Shown here one piece after another: positions 6,826 to 13,041 of a stretch of DNA of 13,041 bases. The notes beneath the pieces are model-generated. The model was not told the origin of the DNA and did not search any database. It was given only the letters and a program-made list of their open reading frames with translations. The stretch's first letter is position 1, and each line of letters starts with the position of its first letter. The stretch is from Myxococcales bacterium (lineage in GTDB: Bacteria > Myxococcota > Polyangia > HGW-17 > SLPX01), in NCBI GenBank assembly GCA_007131745.1, contig SLPX01000205.1:1-13041 (forward strand), read 5' to 3'. The translations under genes were made by a program, and so were the position numbers.

Positions 6826-6847
6826 TTTCGGTACTTGAATACCGGAA
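6826..6847. promoter_or_regulatory. Inverted repeat, possible CRP/FNR-type or other operator
   Basis: CGGTA (6829-6833) and TACCG (6840-6844) flank a six-base spacer CTTGAA. The two outer bases on each side (TT and AA) also pair after one mismatch. It lies 32-53 bases upstream of the ferredoxin start. Spacing and symmetry suit a dimeric helix-turn-helix regulator. hcp genes in anaerobes are often under a CRP/FNR-family protein (HcpR), but I cannot claim that this matches its consensus. Confidence 0.3.
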
Positions 6848-6902
6848 TAACAGGGGGGTGTCAAGTGGTTTTTTGAAAAAGATGGAAAATTTTTCTATAG
6901 AG

Positions 6903-6939
6903 AGGGTTTCCAAGGTTTGCCGTGGAAAGGAGAAACCCT
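6903..6939. repeat. 8-bp inverted repeat in the divergent control region
   Basis: AGGGTTTC (6903-6910) pairs with GAAACCCT (6932-6939) around 21 bases. A competing helix, TTTCCA (6907-6912) with TGGAAA (6923-6928), overlaps it, so two mutually exclusive folds are possible. It lies just upstream of the proposed thyX promoter and has no T-run, so it is not an obvious terminator. It could be an operator or chance. Confidence 0.3.
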
Positions 6940-6942
6940 TAC

Positions 6943-6972
6943 TTGACCCTGCATCCATGCGGAAGCTAGGAT
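6943..6972 (+). promoter_or_regulatory. Candidate promoter for thyX
   Basis: TTGACC (6943-6948) and TAGGAT (6967-6972) are separated by 18 bases. The first matches the sigma-70 -35 box at five of six positions and the second matches the -10 box at four of six. Initiation would fall near 6979, leaving a leader of about 80 bases before the thyX start at 7058. Confidence 0.4.
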
Positions 6973-7057
6973 TCGGATTTGTCGGAGCAAAAAATTAGAA
7001 CGATGACAAATGATTTGCGGAGCAGGAAAACTGGAAATCGATAAAAGGGAGAAAGCA

Positions 7058-7909
7058 ATGCAGGGAGATAACATTTCGGAAATAAGATTTGTTTATGAGC
7101 CCAGAGTTTACCTTGTGGGAAGACCTGGACTGAATTTGGATGGATTGGCCGGTTTTTTCGAAGACGAGGGAGTGAATTTTTTGATCAGGGGTGAACCGGT
7201 AAACGGGGACGGAGAGAAGCATTCGAGGACATGGAATGTTGACACCGACAACGCTGCTGAACTGCTTTGCATGACGGCCGGAAAAATATGTTATGACGCG
7301 TACGGAAAGGGAAGAAACGAGATAAGCCCCTATCTTGCGAATATCATAAAGCTTGGTCACGGGTCGGTGCTGGAGCATGCTAACTGGAATTTCATCATAG
7401 CAGGGGTGTCGCGTGTTTTTTCACATGAGCACGTGAGGCATCGCGCCGGGGTGGCGATATCGCAGCGGTCTCAACGATACGTCAAAGAAGATGACGCTGG
7501 ACAGATTTCCCAGCCCATAGTGGAGGCAAATCCAGAGGCGAAGAAGATCTGGATGGACGCGATAGAAAAGGCGCAGGAAAGCTATGACAAGCTGATAAAG
7601 ATCCTGAGCGCGGATCTGAAAGAGCTGATACCCGAATCGACTCTCCGGATAAAGACGGTAAGGAGCGCGGCGCGTGGGATCATGCCGAATTCCACCGAGA
7701 CATACCTGTTTTGGAGCGCGAACGCTCGCACCTTGAGACACTATATCGAATTGCGATCCTCGGAACACGCGGAGATAGAGATCCGACGGGTGGCCATCCA
7801 AATATTGGATATAATGCGCAAGGAGGCGCCGAATATTTTCGGAGACTATGAAACGAGAGAGTTGCCCGATGGAACTTTGGAGGCTTTTACGCCCAACAAA
7901 AAGGTTTGA
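7058..7909 (+). CDS. thyX: FAD-dependent thymidylate synthase
   Basis: The 283-residue protein is a ThyX. It makes dTMP from dUMP with methylenetetrahydrofolate and FADH2 in the cytoplasm. Visible landmarks are GHGSVLEHANWNF (100-112), the ThyX signature RHR at 127-129 followed by S138 and RY at 140-141, SEHAEIEIR near the end, and conserved Arg-rich helices between. The signature is RHR-x8-S, one residue longer than the classical RHR-x7-S of Thermotoga ThyX. I believe this spacing occurs in a long-form subgroup. The protein is also about 60 residues longer than Thermotoga ThyX, mostly at the N-terminus. The start at 7058 has GGGAG at good spacing; an upstream in-frame ATG at 7010 has none. 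No thyA is visible. The lipoprotein gene follows after 52 bases. Confidence 0.95.
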   Translation: MQGDNISEIRFVYEPRVYLVGRPGLNLDGLAGFFEDEGVNFLIRGEPVNGDGEKHSRTWNVDTDNAAELLCMTAGKICYDAYGKGRNEISPYLANIIKLGHGSVLEHANWNFIIAGVSRVFSHEHVRHRAGVAISQRSQRYVKEDDAGQISQPIVEANPEAKKIWMDAIEKAQESYDKLIKILSADLKELIPESTLRIKTVRSAARGIMPNSTETYLFWSANARTLRHYIELRSSEHAEIEIRRVAIQILDIMRKEAPNIFGDYETRELPDGTLEAFTPNKKV

Positions 7910-7961
7910 TTTCGGAAGGGGTCGGCCCGATGGTTTTTACATGAGTGTGAAGGAGCGGATC

Positions 7962-9125
7962 ATGAAAATGAAAAAAATGGCAATGGTGAAACGAGCGGCC
8001 GTGGTTTGCGGGTCGGCGATGGAACGGATGGAGTTTTTGGGGAGAAGTTTCGTGCGGCACCGCTCAGCTTTTTGTTTTGCATTGGTTTGGTGCTTGTTTT
8101 TTCTGAACGGGGGATGTGGAGATTCGGGGTCGGGTGATAAGGTTGATGCACATGTACCGGACGATGGCGATACAGAGTGGATGGATTCGTCCCCACAACC
8201 TGATGATGCAAGAGTGGATGGAGGGGTTATCGGTTCATGCATACAGGATCTTTGCGTGGATCCGGAATCAGGTGACGATGAAGACGGCGACGGTTCTGCT
8301 CAGAACCCCTACCGAACCATTACGCGCGCGCTCCAGGATGCGTCTTCGGGGATGTCGATAGGTGTATGGCCGGGCAAGCTGGACATATCGAACGGCGAGG
8401 AGTTTCCGTTGAATTTGCCGGGGGATATGGTTTTGATAGCGATTGTTCCGAGTGAGGATGCCAACATAGTGGGCGGATCTCCCGCTATTGACATGGGCGG
8501 GGGCGATGTTGTCCGCGGATTCACTATTAAACCGGTAGGAGCAGCGATTCGGATTTCCCGGCCCGGAAATGTTTTGCTGGAGAATAACGTGATCCAGGCG
8601 GCTTCTCTTCCTGGTGTTGAGATTGAAATGTCGGAAGTTGTTTTGACCGCTGATTCCAACTGGTTTGTAGGTTCTGTTTTTGGTGGGACAGCGATCGATG
8701 CGCGGCAGGGGGCGACACTCGTTTTAGACGGCAATGCATACAGCGGGGATTTCGGGTACGGTGTCAGGGTAGGGGATGGAGGCGTTGCAGAGTTTGCAAG
8801 CGAGTATTTCCTCGGCATCGGCACAGCGATCGAAGCCACGGGTGATGTCGAGGTTGTGGTTCGCAATTCCACCATGGAACTCGGTTCTTTCGGGTTTGTG
8901 GCCGGTGAGGGAACGGAGAACGCGCTTTTGGATCTCGGCACTGTTGACAATCCCGGGGGTAATTTTCTGGTGAGAAACGACAATGCCGATCTGTGCGTGA
9001 TCTCGGAAGCGGTTGTATATGCGGTGGGAAACACATGGGACAACGACCCACCGGAACAGGGCGTGGAATGCGAAGGAGGAATTGACATAGGGGTTGTTTC
9101 AGGGGGAAACGTGATCTTGGAATAG
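7962..9125 (+). CDS. DUF1565 right-handed beta-helix lipoprotein
   Basis: The 387-residue protein starts at ATG 7962, with AAGGAG six bases upstream. It has an unusually long basic leader (about 40 residues), a hydrophobic run (SAFCFALVWCLFFL) and NGGC, followed by an Asp/Ser-rich acidic linker (DSGSGDKVDAHVPDDGD). This is the plan of a lipoprotein on a flexible tether, although the -3 residue is Asn. CVDPESGDDEDGDGSAQNPY then begins the DUF1565 domain (GS..NPYRTITRAL, typical of this family). The remainder is a series of short beta-rich repeats with N and G turns (VLLENNVIQ, VVVRNSTMELG) that suits a parallel beta-helix. It is likely exposed on the cell surface or in the periplasm; its ligand is unknown. 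A downstream ATG at 8028 would shorten the leader but has a poor ribosome binding site. Confidence 0.85.
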   Translation: MKMKKMAMVKRAAVVCGSAMERMEFLGRSFVRHRSAFCFALVWCLFFLNGGCGDSGSGDKVDAHVPDDGDTEWMDSSPQPDDARVDGGVIGSCIQDLCVDPESGDDEDGDGSAQNPYRTITRALQDASSGMSIGVWPGKLDISNGEEFPLNLPGDMVLIAIVPSEDANIVGGSPAIDMGGGDVVRGFTIKPVGAAIRISRPGNVLLENNVIQAASLPGVEIEMSEVVLTADSNWFVGSVFGGTAIDARQGATLVLDGNAYSGDFGYGVRVGDGGVAEFASEYFLGIGTAIEATGDVEVVVRNSTMELGSFGFVAGEGTENALLDLGTVDNPGGNFLVRNDNADLCVISEAVVYAVGNTWDNDPPEQGVECEGGIDIGVVSGGNVILE

Positions 9126-9208
9126 GCTTTTGAGTCAGCCCTTAGAACGGCCTTGATTGTACGGAACATGCTGCTCGCACTTTGGAAAGATGATTGGAGT
9201 TTTGGATC

Positions 9209-10234
9209 ATGAATGGATTACGCGTTGCAATGGTCGGTGCGACGGGCGCTGTGGGAAAGGAACTTGTTGAAATCCTGCACGAGCGTTCTTTTCCCATAAA
9301 GGAATTGCGATTGCTCGCTTCAAAACGTTCCGCGGGGAAGAAGGTCGAAACTCCGTTCGGGGTTTTGTCGGTGGAAGAAGCCGGTGAAGAAACTTTTGTC
9401 GGCCTGGACCTGGTATTTTTCAGCGCCGGGGGTGGAGTGTCGCAAAGGCTGGCGCCGGTTGCTGTCAAAGGGGGAGCACTGGTCATAGATAACAGCTCGG
9501 CTTTCAGAATGGATCCCGATGTGCCGCTGATCATACCCGAGGTGAACGCCGCGGATGCAGCCGGGCACAAAGGCATTCTGGCCAATCCCAACTGTACCAC
9601 CATCATCGTTTTGACCGCTCTCAAGCCTTTGCATGATGCGCTTAGAATCGAAAGGATTGTGGTTTCAACTTACCAGGCAGCGTCGGGCGCTGGAGCGAAA
9701 GGGATAGCGGCATTGAAGCGGGAGTCCGCCGCGGTTTTGGAAGGTTTGGATGTGAATCCATCGATCTTTCCCTACGGGGATGCTTCCACCCATTATCCGC
9801 TGGCGTTCAATCTTATTCCTCATGTAGATGTGTTCGATGAAGGTGGTTATACGAAAGAAGAGTGGAAGATGGTCAATGAAAGCCGGAAGATACTTTCACT
9901 TCCGGAATTGCGGATATCCGTCACGAACGTGAGAGTGCCGGTTTTTCGATGCCACGCAGCGGCTTTGAATGTGGAGGTCAAGGAAGAAGCGGATGAGACT
10001 CGGGTGAAGGGTATTTTGGCCCATGCTCCGGGGTTGGAACTCGTTGACGATCCCGATAATTTCAAATATCCAATGCCCGTGATCTCGACCGGAAGAAATG
10101 AAATTTCCGTGGGACGCGTGAGACGTGACCCTTCGGTGAAAAGAGGCTGGAACTTGTGGGTGGTGGGAGATCAGATCCGCAAGGGAGCTGCACTGAACGC
10201 TGTCCAGATCGCGGAGTACATGTACTGTAAATGA
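9209..10234 (+). CDS. asd: Aspartate-semialdehyde dehydrogenase
   Basis: The 341-residue enzyme reduces aspartyl phosphate to aspartate semialdehyde with NADPH, at the branch leading to diaminopimelate/lysine, threonine and methionine. Residues 5-17 carry the NADP loop VAMVGATGAVGK. SSAFRMDPDVPLIIPEVN (96-113) and NPNCTT with catalytic Cys129 follow, then STYQAASGAG with the substrate-orienting Gln, and RVPVFRCHA with the catalytic His. Length is normal. The start at 9209 has TGGAG nine bases upstream; an in-frame TTG at 9194 is not needed. The aspartokinase that makes its substrate begins 41 bases downstream, so the two should be cotranscribed. Confidence 0.97.
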   Translation: MNGLRVAMVGATGAVGKELVEILHERSFPIKELRLLASKRSAGKKVETPFGVLSVEEAGEETFVGLDLVFFSAGGGVSQRLAPVAVKGGALVIDNSSAFRMDPDVPLIIPEVNAADAAGHKGILANPNCTTIIVLTALKPLHDALRIERIVVSTYQAASGAGAKGIAALKRESAAVLEGLDVNPSIFPYGDASTHYPLAFNLIPHVDVFDEGGYTKEEWKMVNESRKILSLPELRISVTNVRVPVFRCHAAALNVEVKEEADETRVKGILAHAPGLELVDDPDNFKYPMPVISTGRNEISVGRVRRDPSVKRGWNLWVVGDQIRKGAALNAVQIAEYMYCK

Positions 10235-10275
10235 TTTTCAGCCGGCCCGGACGGCATCGGCAAGGAGTCGTGTAA

Positions 10276-11499
10276 TTGAAAATCTTGGTTCAGAAATTCG
10301 GGGGCAGTTCGTTGCGGGATGAGGAAAACCGGGAACGAGCGGCTTTAAGAGTGAGAAACGCAAAGAATGATGGTTTTTCGGTGGTGGTAGTGGTTTCCGC
10401 GATGGGGCGGGCGCCGGACCCTTATGCGACGGATACGTTGATTGGGTTGCTGGATGGATCCGCAGCCTGCATGATGGCGGCGACGCCCGAGATGGATTTG
10501 CTTCTCTCCTGTGGTGAAATCATTTCAGCCGTGGTCTTTGCAGGGGTATTGCGAAAGGCGGGATATGACAGTTGCGCGATGTCGGGTGCGCAGGCAGGAA
10601 TATTGACAGGGTCTGATTTCGGCGAGGCTCACATTCGAAGGATCAGGCCCGACATGATTATTGAACGATTGAGGATGGGGCAAATCGTTGTTGTGGCGGG
10701 CTTCCAGGGAGTGACGGATACCGGTTGCGTGACCACCCTGGGACGGGGCGGGAGCGATATTACGGCTGCTGCGCTGGGTTGTGCCTTGGAAGCTGAAAGG
10801 GTTGAAGTGTTCACCGATGTAAACGGCATAATGACGGCTGATCCCCGGATTGTTCCGGGGGCTACATGTGTTGAACGACTCACCTACCGGGAAGTGTGCG
10901 AAATGGCTCATCTGGGGGCAAGGGTCATCCATCCGAGGGCGGCTGAAATTGCCGTTGAAGGCGGCGTACCCCTGTGGATAAAGAACGCTTTTTCCGATGA
11001 CCCCGGAACCCTCATAGCGGATCGCCTGAAGCTGGTTGAGGGGGTGCCGATAAAAGGGGATGCAGTGGTGTCGGGAATTGCTCACATCTCCGATCTTGCA
11101 CAGGTCAAGGTTTCAACGGTTGGTTTGTCCGCGGCGAAACGCCTGGAGGTGCTCAAAGCGCTTGCCGAAGCGGGGATCAGCTTGGACTTGATCAACGTAT
11201 CTCCGAGTGAAATGTGTTTTACGATCAAGGAAACCCGGACGGAAAAAGCCAGAGAATTATTTCGACGATTCGAGCTGGATGTTGGGATTGAAAAGGGATT
11301 TGCAAAGGTATCCGCGGTGGGGGCCGGTATGAGAGGAGTTCCGGGAGTAATGGCCGCGATTGTAGGAAGCCTTACTGATGCCGGAATAGAGATTTATCAA
11401 TCTGCTGACTCGCATACAAGCATATCATGCCTCGTAAAGAGCGAGGCCTTGTGTTCGGCTGCGGTGGCCCTCCACGATTGTTTTGGACTATCCCGCTGA
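10276..11499 (+). CDS. dapG: Aspartokinase, DapG type
   Basis: The 407-residue enzyme phosphorylates aspartate with ATP, the first step of the aspartate pathway. The kinase domain (1 to about 260) has KFGGSS at the N-terminus, VVSAMGRAPDPYATDTL, TLGRGGSDITAAALG, FTDVNGIMTADPR and LGARVIHPRA. Two ACT regulatory domains occupy about 270-407 (VKVSTVGLSAAKRLEVLKAL and VSAVGAGMRGVPGVMAAIVGSLTDAGI). The SAMGR-PDPYATDTL segment and the DLLLSCGEIIS run resemble Bacillus subtilis DapG, the diaminopimelate-inhibited isozyme, more than LysC; this is judged from memory. Translation must start at TTG 10276, with AAGGAG eight bases upstream, because the nearby GTG is followed at once by TAA. asd then dapG is also the Bacillus gene order. 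Confidence 0.93.
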   Translation: MKILVQKFGGSSLRDEENRERAALRVRNAKNDGFSVVVVVSAMGRAPDPYATDTLIGLLDGSAACMMAATPEMDLLLSCGEIISAVVFAGVLRKAGYDSCAMSGAQAGILTGSDFGEAHIRRIRPDMIIERLRMGQIVVVAGFQGVTDTGCVTTLGRGGSDITAAALGCALEAERVEVFTDVNGIMTADPRIVPGATCVERLTYREVCEMAHLGARVIHPRAAEIAVEGGVPLWIKNAFSDDPGTLIADRLKLVEGVPIKGDAVVSGIAHISDLAQVKVSTVGLSAAKRLEVLKALAEAGISLDLINVSPSEMCFTIKETRTEKARELFRRFELDVGIEKGFAKVSAVGAGMRGVPGVMAAIVGSLTDAGIEIYQSADSHTSISCLVKSEALCSAAVALHDCFGLSR

Positions 11500-11532
11500 A
11501 AATCCGGAACCGGCATTGTTTTCGAAGATGGC

Positions 11533-12084
11533 TTATTCGGAAAACACTTGTGCGGTGAAAACTTCGATCTTGGTGTCCGGAAGCTTGTATGCATCCGCGG
11601 GCAGGCCGGCTTTTCGGCAGACTTCCTGCAGAAAGATCGTGGGGCCCCATCCGTATTCGACCGGAACCTGGGGCAGCAAAACTCCGCTTTGACGTCCCCT
11701 GGTGATAAATACGCCGTGGACTCCAACCTGGACATCATCGGCCGCGACTTCTTTCAATCCCGACAACACGGAGATTTCGATGGTGAGACTGTCGGTTTCA
11801 TCCTCGACCACGGGTGGAAAGCGGGGGTCTTGCGTTGCCGCGGCGACCGTCATCTCCTGGATGGTTTTGTAAAGCGGTTTATCCGCGGCGAAGGTGCCTA
11901 TGCATCCTCTCAGGCTGCCTTCTTCTGTCTTGAGAGTTACAAAAGCAGCGGAGTTTTGCAGCAGTATGAACGAATGGGGTTTGCCGGGTGGAATCATTCC
12001 GGAGAGAAGATATTCATCAAGCGTGGCCCTCGAAATTCTTAGTAGTTCGCTTTTATGGTGTTCGCTTAAATGAAGTTCATTCAT
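11533..12084 (-). CDS. AMMECR1-domain protein (AmmeMemoRadiSam system protein A)
   Basis: The 183-residue protein is a complete AMMECR1 domain. The signature LRGCIGTF (58-65, Cys61) lies in the usual place, followed by AAATQDPRFPPV, the ISVLSGL segment, GVFITRGRQSGVLLPQVP and YGWGPTIFLQEVCRKAGLP. In bacteria these proteins commonly accompany a Memo-like protein and a radical SAM enzyme. The biochemical role is unresolved, and neither partner is in this window. The ATG at 12084 overlaps the end of the M23 peptidase gene by eight bases and has GAGG nine bases upstream, so translation is probably coupled. It converges with the aspartokinase gene 33 bases away. Confidence 0.95.
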   Translation of the reverse strand: MNELHLSEHHKSELLRISRATLDEYLLSGMIPPGKPHSFILLQNSAAFVTLKTEEGSLRGCIGTFAADKPLYKTIQEMTVAAATQDPRFPPVVEDETDSLTIEISVLSGLKEVAADDVQVGVHGVFITRGRQSGVLLPQVPVEYGWGPTIFLQEVCRKAGLPADAYKLPDTKIEVFTAQVFSE

Positions 12085-12790
12085 TTGTCATGTCCTCGTA
12101 GACCGCTGTAATTGATTGATCAGATTCATCGGGATCGATCACTGTTCCCAGCAGTTTGCCCGGGTCTACACTGTCGTTGTCTTTGTTGAACTGAAAATGA
12201 AGGTGAGGACCAGTGGATCGCCCGGTTGATCCGATGAGGCCCAGTGGGGCGCCCTTGTCCAGAACCATATCTTCCCACACGAGTATTTCTTCTAGATGTG
12301 CATAAAGGCTTTGATATCCTCCCGGGTGTGAGATGATCACGGTTTTCCCGGTGATTGGCAGATCTCCGGCAAATTCCACGATACCGGGTCCGGTGGACAT
12401 GACAGGCGTACCCCTGGGCGCGGCCAAGTCCACCCCCTTGTGAAACAGGACGCTTCCCACGATTGGATGCATCCGATGACCGTACGGAGATGTGATATCA
12501 AGATCTTCCATGGGCCATCTAAAGACAAAGGGTTCATCCAGTTCGCTCGTGTATTCAATTTTTGCGATATTTCCGAGCTTTTTCAAAGGGGGAGGTTCTT
12601 CAATTCTCCTTGAAAAGCTTTGTTTAGTGGTGAGTTCCACTTTTTCCACGGCCCAGATTTCTTTTTCTTTTTCGCGTCTGCAACTTCCACAACCGTTGAA
12701 TAAACAAAGTGTGGCGGCGAAAAGGAGCCGGCAGTATTTTTGCAGTGGATATCCGATCGACATTCCAAGCGCATGCTTTCTGAAGGGCAT
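12077..12790 (-). CDS. M23-family peptidase lipoprotein (LytM/NlpD-like)
   Basis: The 237-residue protein has an N-terminal hydrophobic segment (LLFAATLCLFNG) ending in GC (Cys34), then a polar Lys/Glu-rich stretch to about residue 85, and an M23 domain at about 95-215. The domain shows SPYGHRMHP, the zinc motif H117-K-G-V-D121, SLYAHL (H165) and H196-L-H198-F. All canonical zinc and catalytic residues are present, so it is probably an active peptidoglycan endopeptidase held in the envelope, rather than an inactive amidase activator. The Phe at -3 of the lipobox is atypical, so an uncleaved anchor is possible. The start at 12790 has only a weak GAGAAG leader; ATG 12763 is an alternative but shortens the leader to 26 residues. 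AMMECR1 overlaps its 3' end. Confidence 0.9.
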   Translation of the reverse strand: MPFRKHALGMSIGYPLQKYCRLLFAATLCLFNGCGSCRREKEKEIWAVEKVELTTKQSFSRRIEEPPPLKKLGNIAKIEYTSELDEPFVFRWPMEDLDITSPYGHRMHPIVGSVLFHKGVDLAAPRGTPVMSTGPGIVEFAGDLPITGKTVIISHPGGYQSLYAHLEEILVWEDMVLDKGAPLGLIGSTGRSTGPHLHFQFNKDNDSVDPGKLLGTVIDPDESDQSITAVYEDMTNE

Positions 12791-12849
12791 TTTGGTTTCT
12801 TCTCATCAGCCCAGACCAATCCATACCACGAACAGGCTCCATCCGCCAG

Positions 12850-12862
12850 CCCGGTTTCCGGG
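12850..12862. repeat. Small GC-rich hairpin between two minus-strand genes
   Basis: CCCGG-TTT-CCGGG is a perfect 5-bp stem with a three-base loop, in the 159-base gap between the partial gene ending at 12950 and the peptidase start. It could help terminate the upstream transcript, but no T-run follows on the minus strand, so a Rho-independent terminator is not supported. Confidence 0.3.
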
Positions 12863-12949
12863 GAATTGTGTTTTGCAATCGATATGCTTGAGCAGATCGA
12901 TTCTGCTGCCGGGAAAACGGCGGGCGCAATTCCGAAAAGTGGAAATTTT

Positions 12950-13041
12950 CTAAGCGGCCACCTTGAAAACATTGAGTTTTTCAGTGGTCTCACCCAGTTC
13001 ACCGGTGAAAATGTCATCCCAACGGTCGGAAGCCCACGCAC
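12950..13041 (-). CDS. C-terminal 29 residues of an unidentified protein, cut by the window edge
   Basis: On the minus strand from the right edge, one frame reads AWASDRWDDIFTGELG, then ETTEKLNVFKVAA and a TAG stop at 12950-12952. The composition looks like genuine protein: acidic and amphipathic, ending in a short hydrophobic strand. The overlapping frames are stopped or Arg/Pro/Ser-rich. I do not recognise the family. It lies upstream of the M23 peptidase on the same strand and may belong to the same operon. Confidence 0.55.
   Translation of the reverse strand, partial: AWASDRWDDIFTGELGETTEKLNVFKVAA

Noticed and set aside
9125..9140. GGCT...AGCC hairpin after the DUF1565 gene as a terminator
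   Set aside because: The stem is only four base pairs and no T-run follows.
8309..9169. Minus-strand 286-residue ORF opposite the DUF1565 gene
   Set aside because: It is Ser/Pro/Thr-rich antisense translation of a beta-helix gene; the plus-strand frame has a ribosome binding site, a signal peptide and a family domain.
12850..12862. CCCGG-TTT-CCGGG as a Rho-independent terminator
   Set aside because: The stem is short and lacks the downstream T-run on either strand; it is kept only as a small inverted repeat.
12583..13041. Minus-strand 152-residue ORF entering from the right edge
   Set aside because: It overlaps the M23 lipoprotein start in another frame and has shadow-like composition; the neighbouring frame ending at 12950 looks more like genuine protein.

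Overview
The window reads as about 13 kb of chromosome from an anaerobic or microaerophilic bacterium. Its repertoire suggests the Desulfobacterota/Myxococcota side of the old Deltaproteobacteria: hybrid cluster protein with an Rrf2 regulator, FAD-dependent thymidylate synthase, an AMMECR1 protein, several lipoproteins including a DUF1565 beta-helix protein, and at least one selenocysteine (Sec) gene. That placement is inference. No marker gene, rRNA, tRNA, insertion sequence or CRISPR array was seen.

The most notable content is two genes on the minus strand that an ordinary gene caller would cut in two at an in-frame TGA. (1) 996-2828 is a 610-residue lipoprotein. Its TGA at 2412-2414 is followed by Gly-Ser-Cys, which restores the UGSC motif of the known UGSC (seleno)protein family. 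A clean 7-bp hairpin with a GU-containing loop lies at SECIS distance after it. (2) 5976-6794 is a 272-residue ferredoxin-domain protein. Its TGA at 6627-6629 falls exactly where the last cysteine of the second 4Fe-4S motif (normally GECP) belongs. This is a candidate selenocysteine-containing ferredoxin, though its SECIS is much less convincing.

Layout. 1-88: start of a lipoprotein (minus, runs off the window). 345-980: HAD phosphatase (plus). 996-3366 (minus): a charged hypothetical protein followed by the UGSC selenoprotein. 3367-3804: no convincing gene. 3805-6794 (minus): candidate Sec-ferredoxin, Rrf2 regulator, hcp; this looks like a nitrosative/redox stress operon with palindromic operator candidates before the first gene and before the regulator. 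6795-7057: divergent control region. 7058-9125 (plus): thyX and a DUF1565 lipoprotein. 9209-11499 (plus): asd and a DapG-type aspartokinase, the first two enzyme steps toward lysine/diaminopimelate, threonine and methionine. 11533-12790 (minus): M23 peptidase lipoprotein overlapping an AMMECR1 gene. 12950-13041: the last 29 codons of a gene entering from the right (minus).

The Sec-ferredoxin, the Fe-S-type Rrf2 regulator and Hcp plausibly act together: Rrf2 senses NO or redox stress, Hcp reduces NO or hydroxylamine, and the ferredoxin-like protein could carry electrons. Asd and DapG form a two-gene pathway pair in the same order as in Bacillus subtilis.
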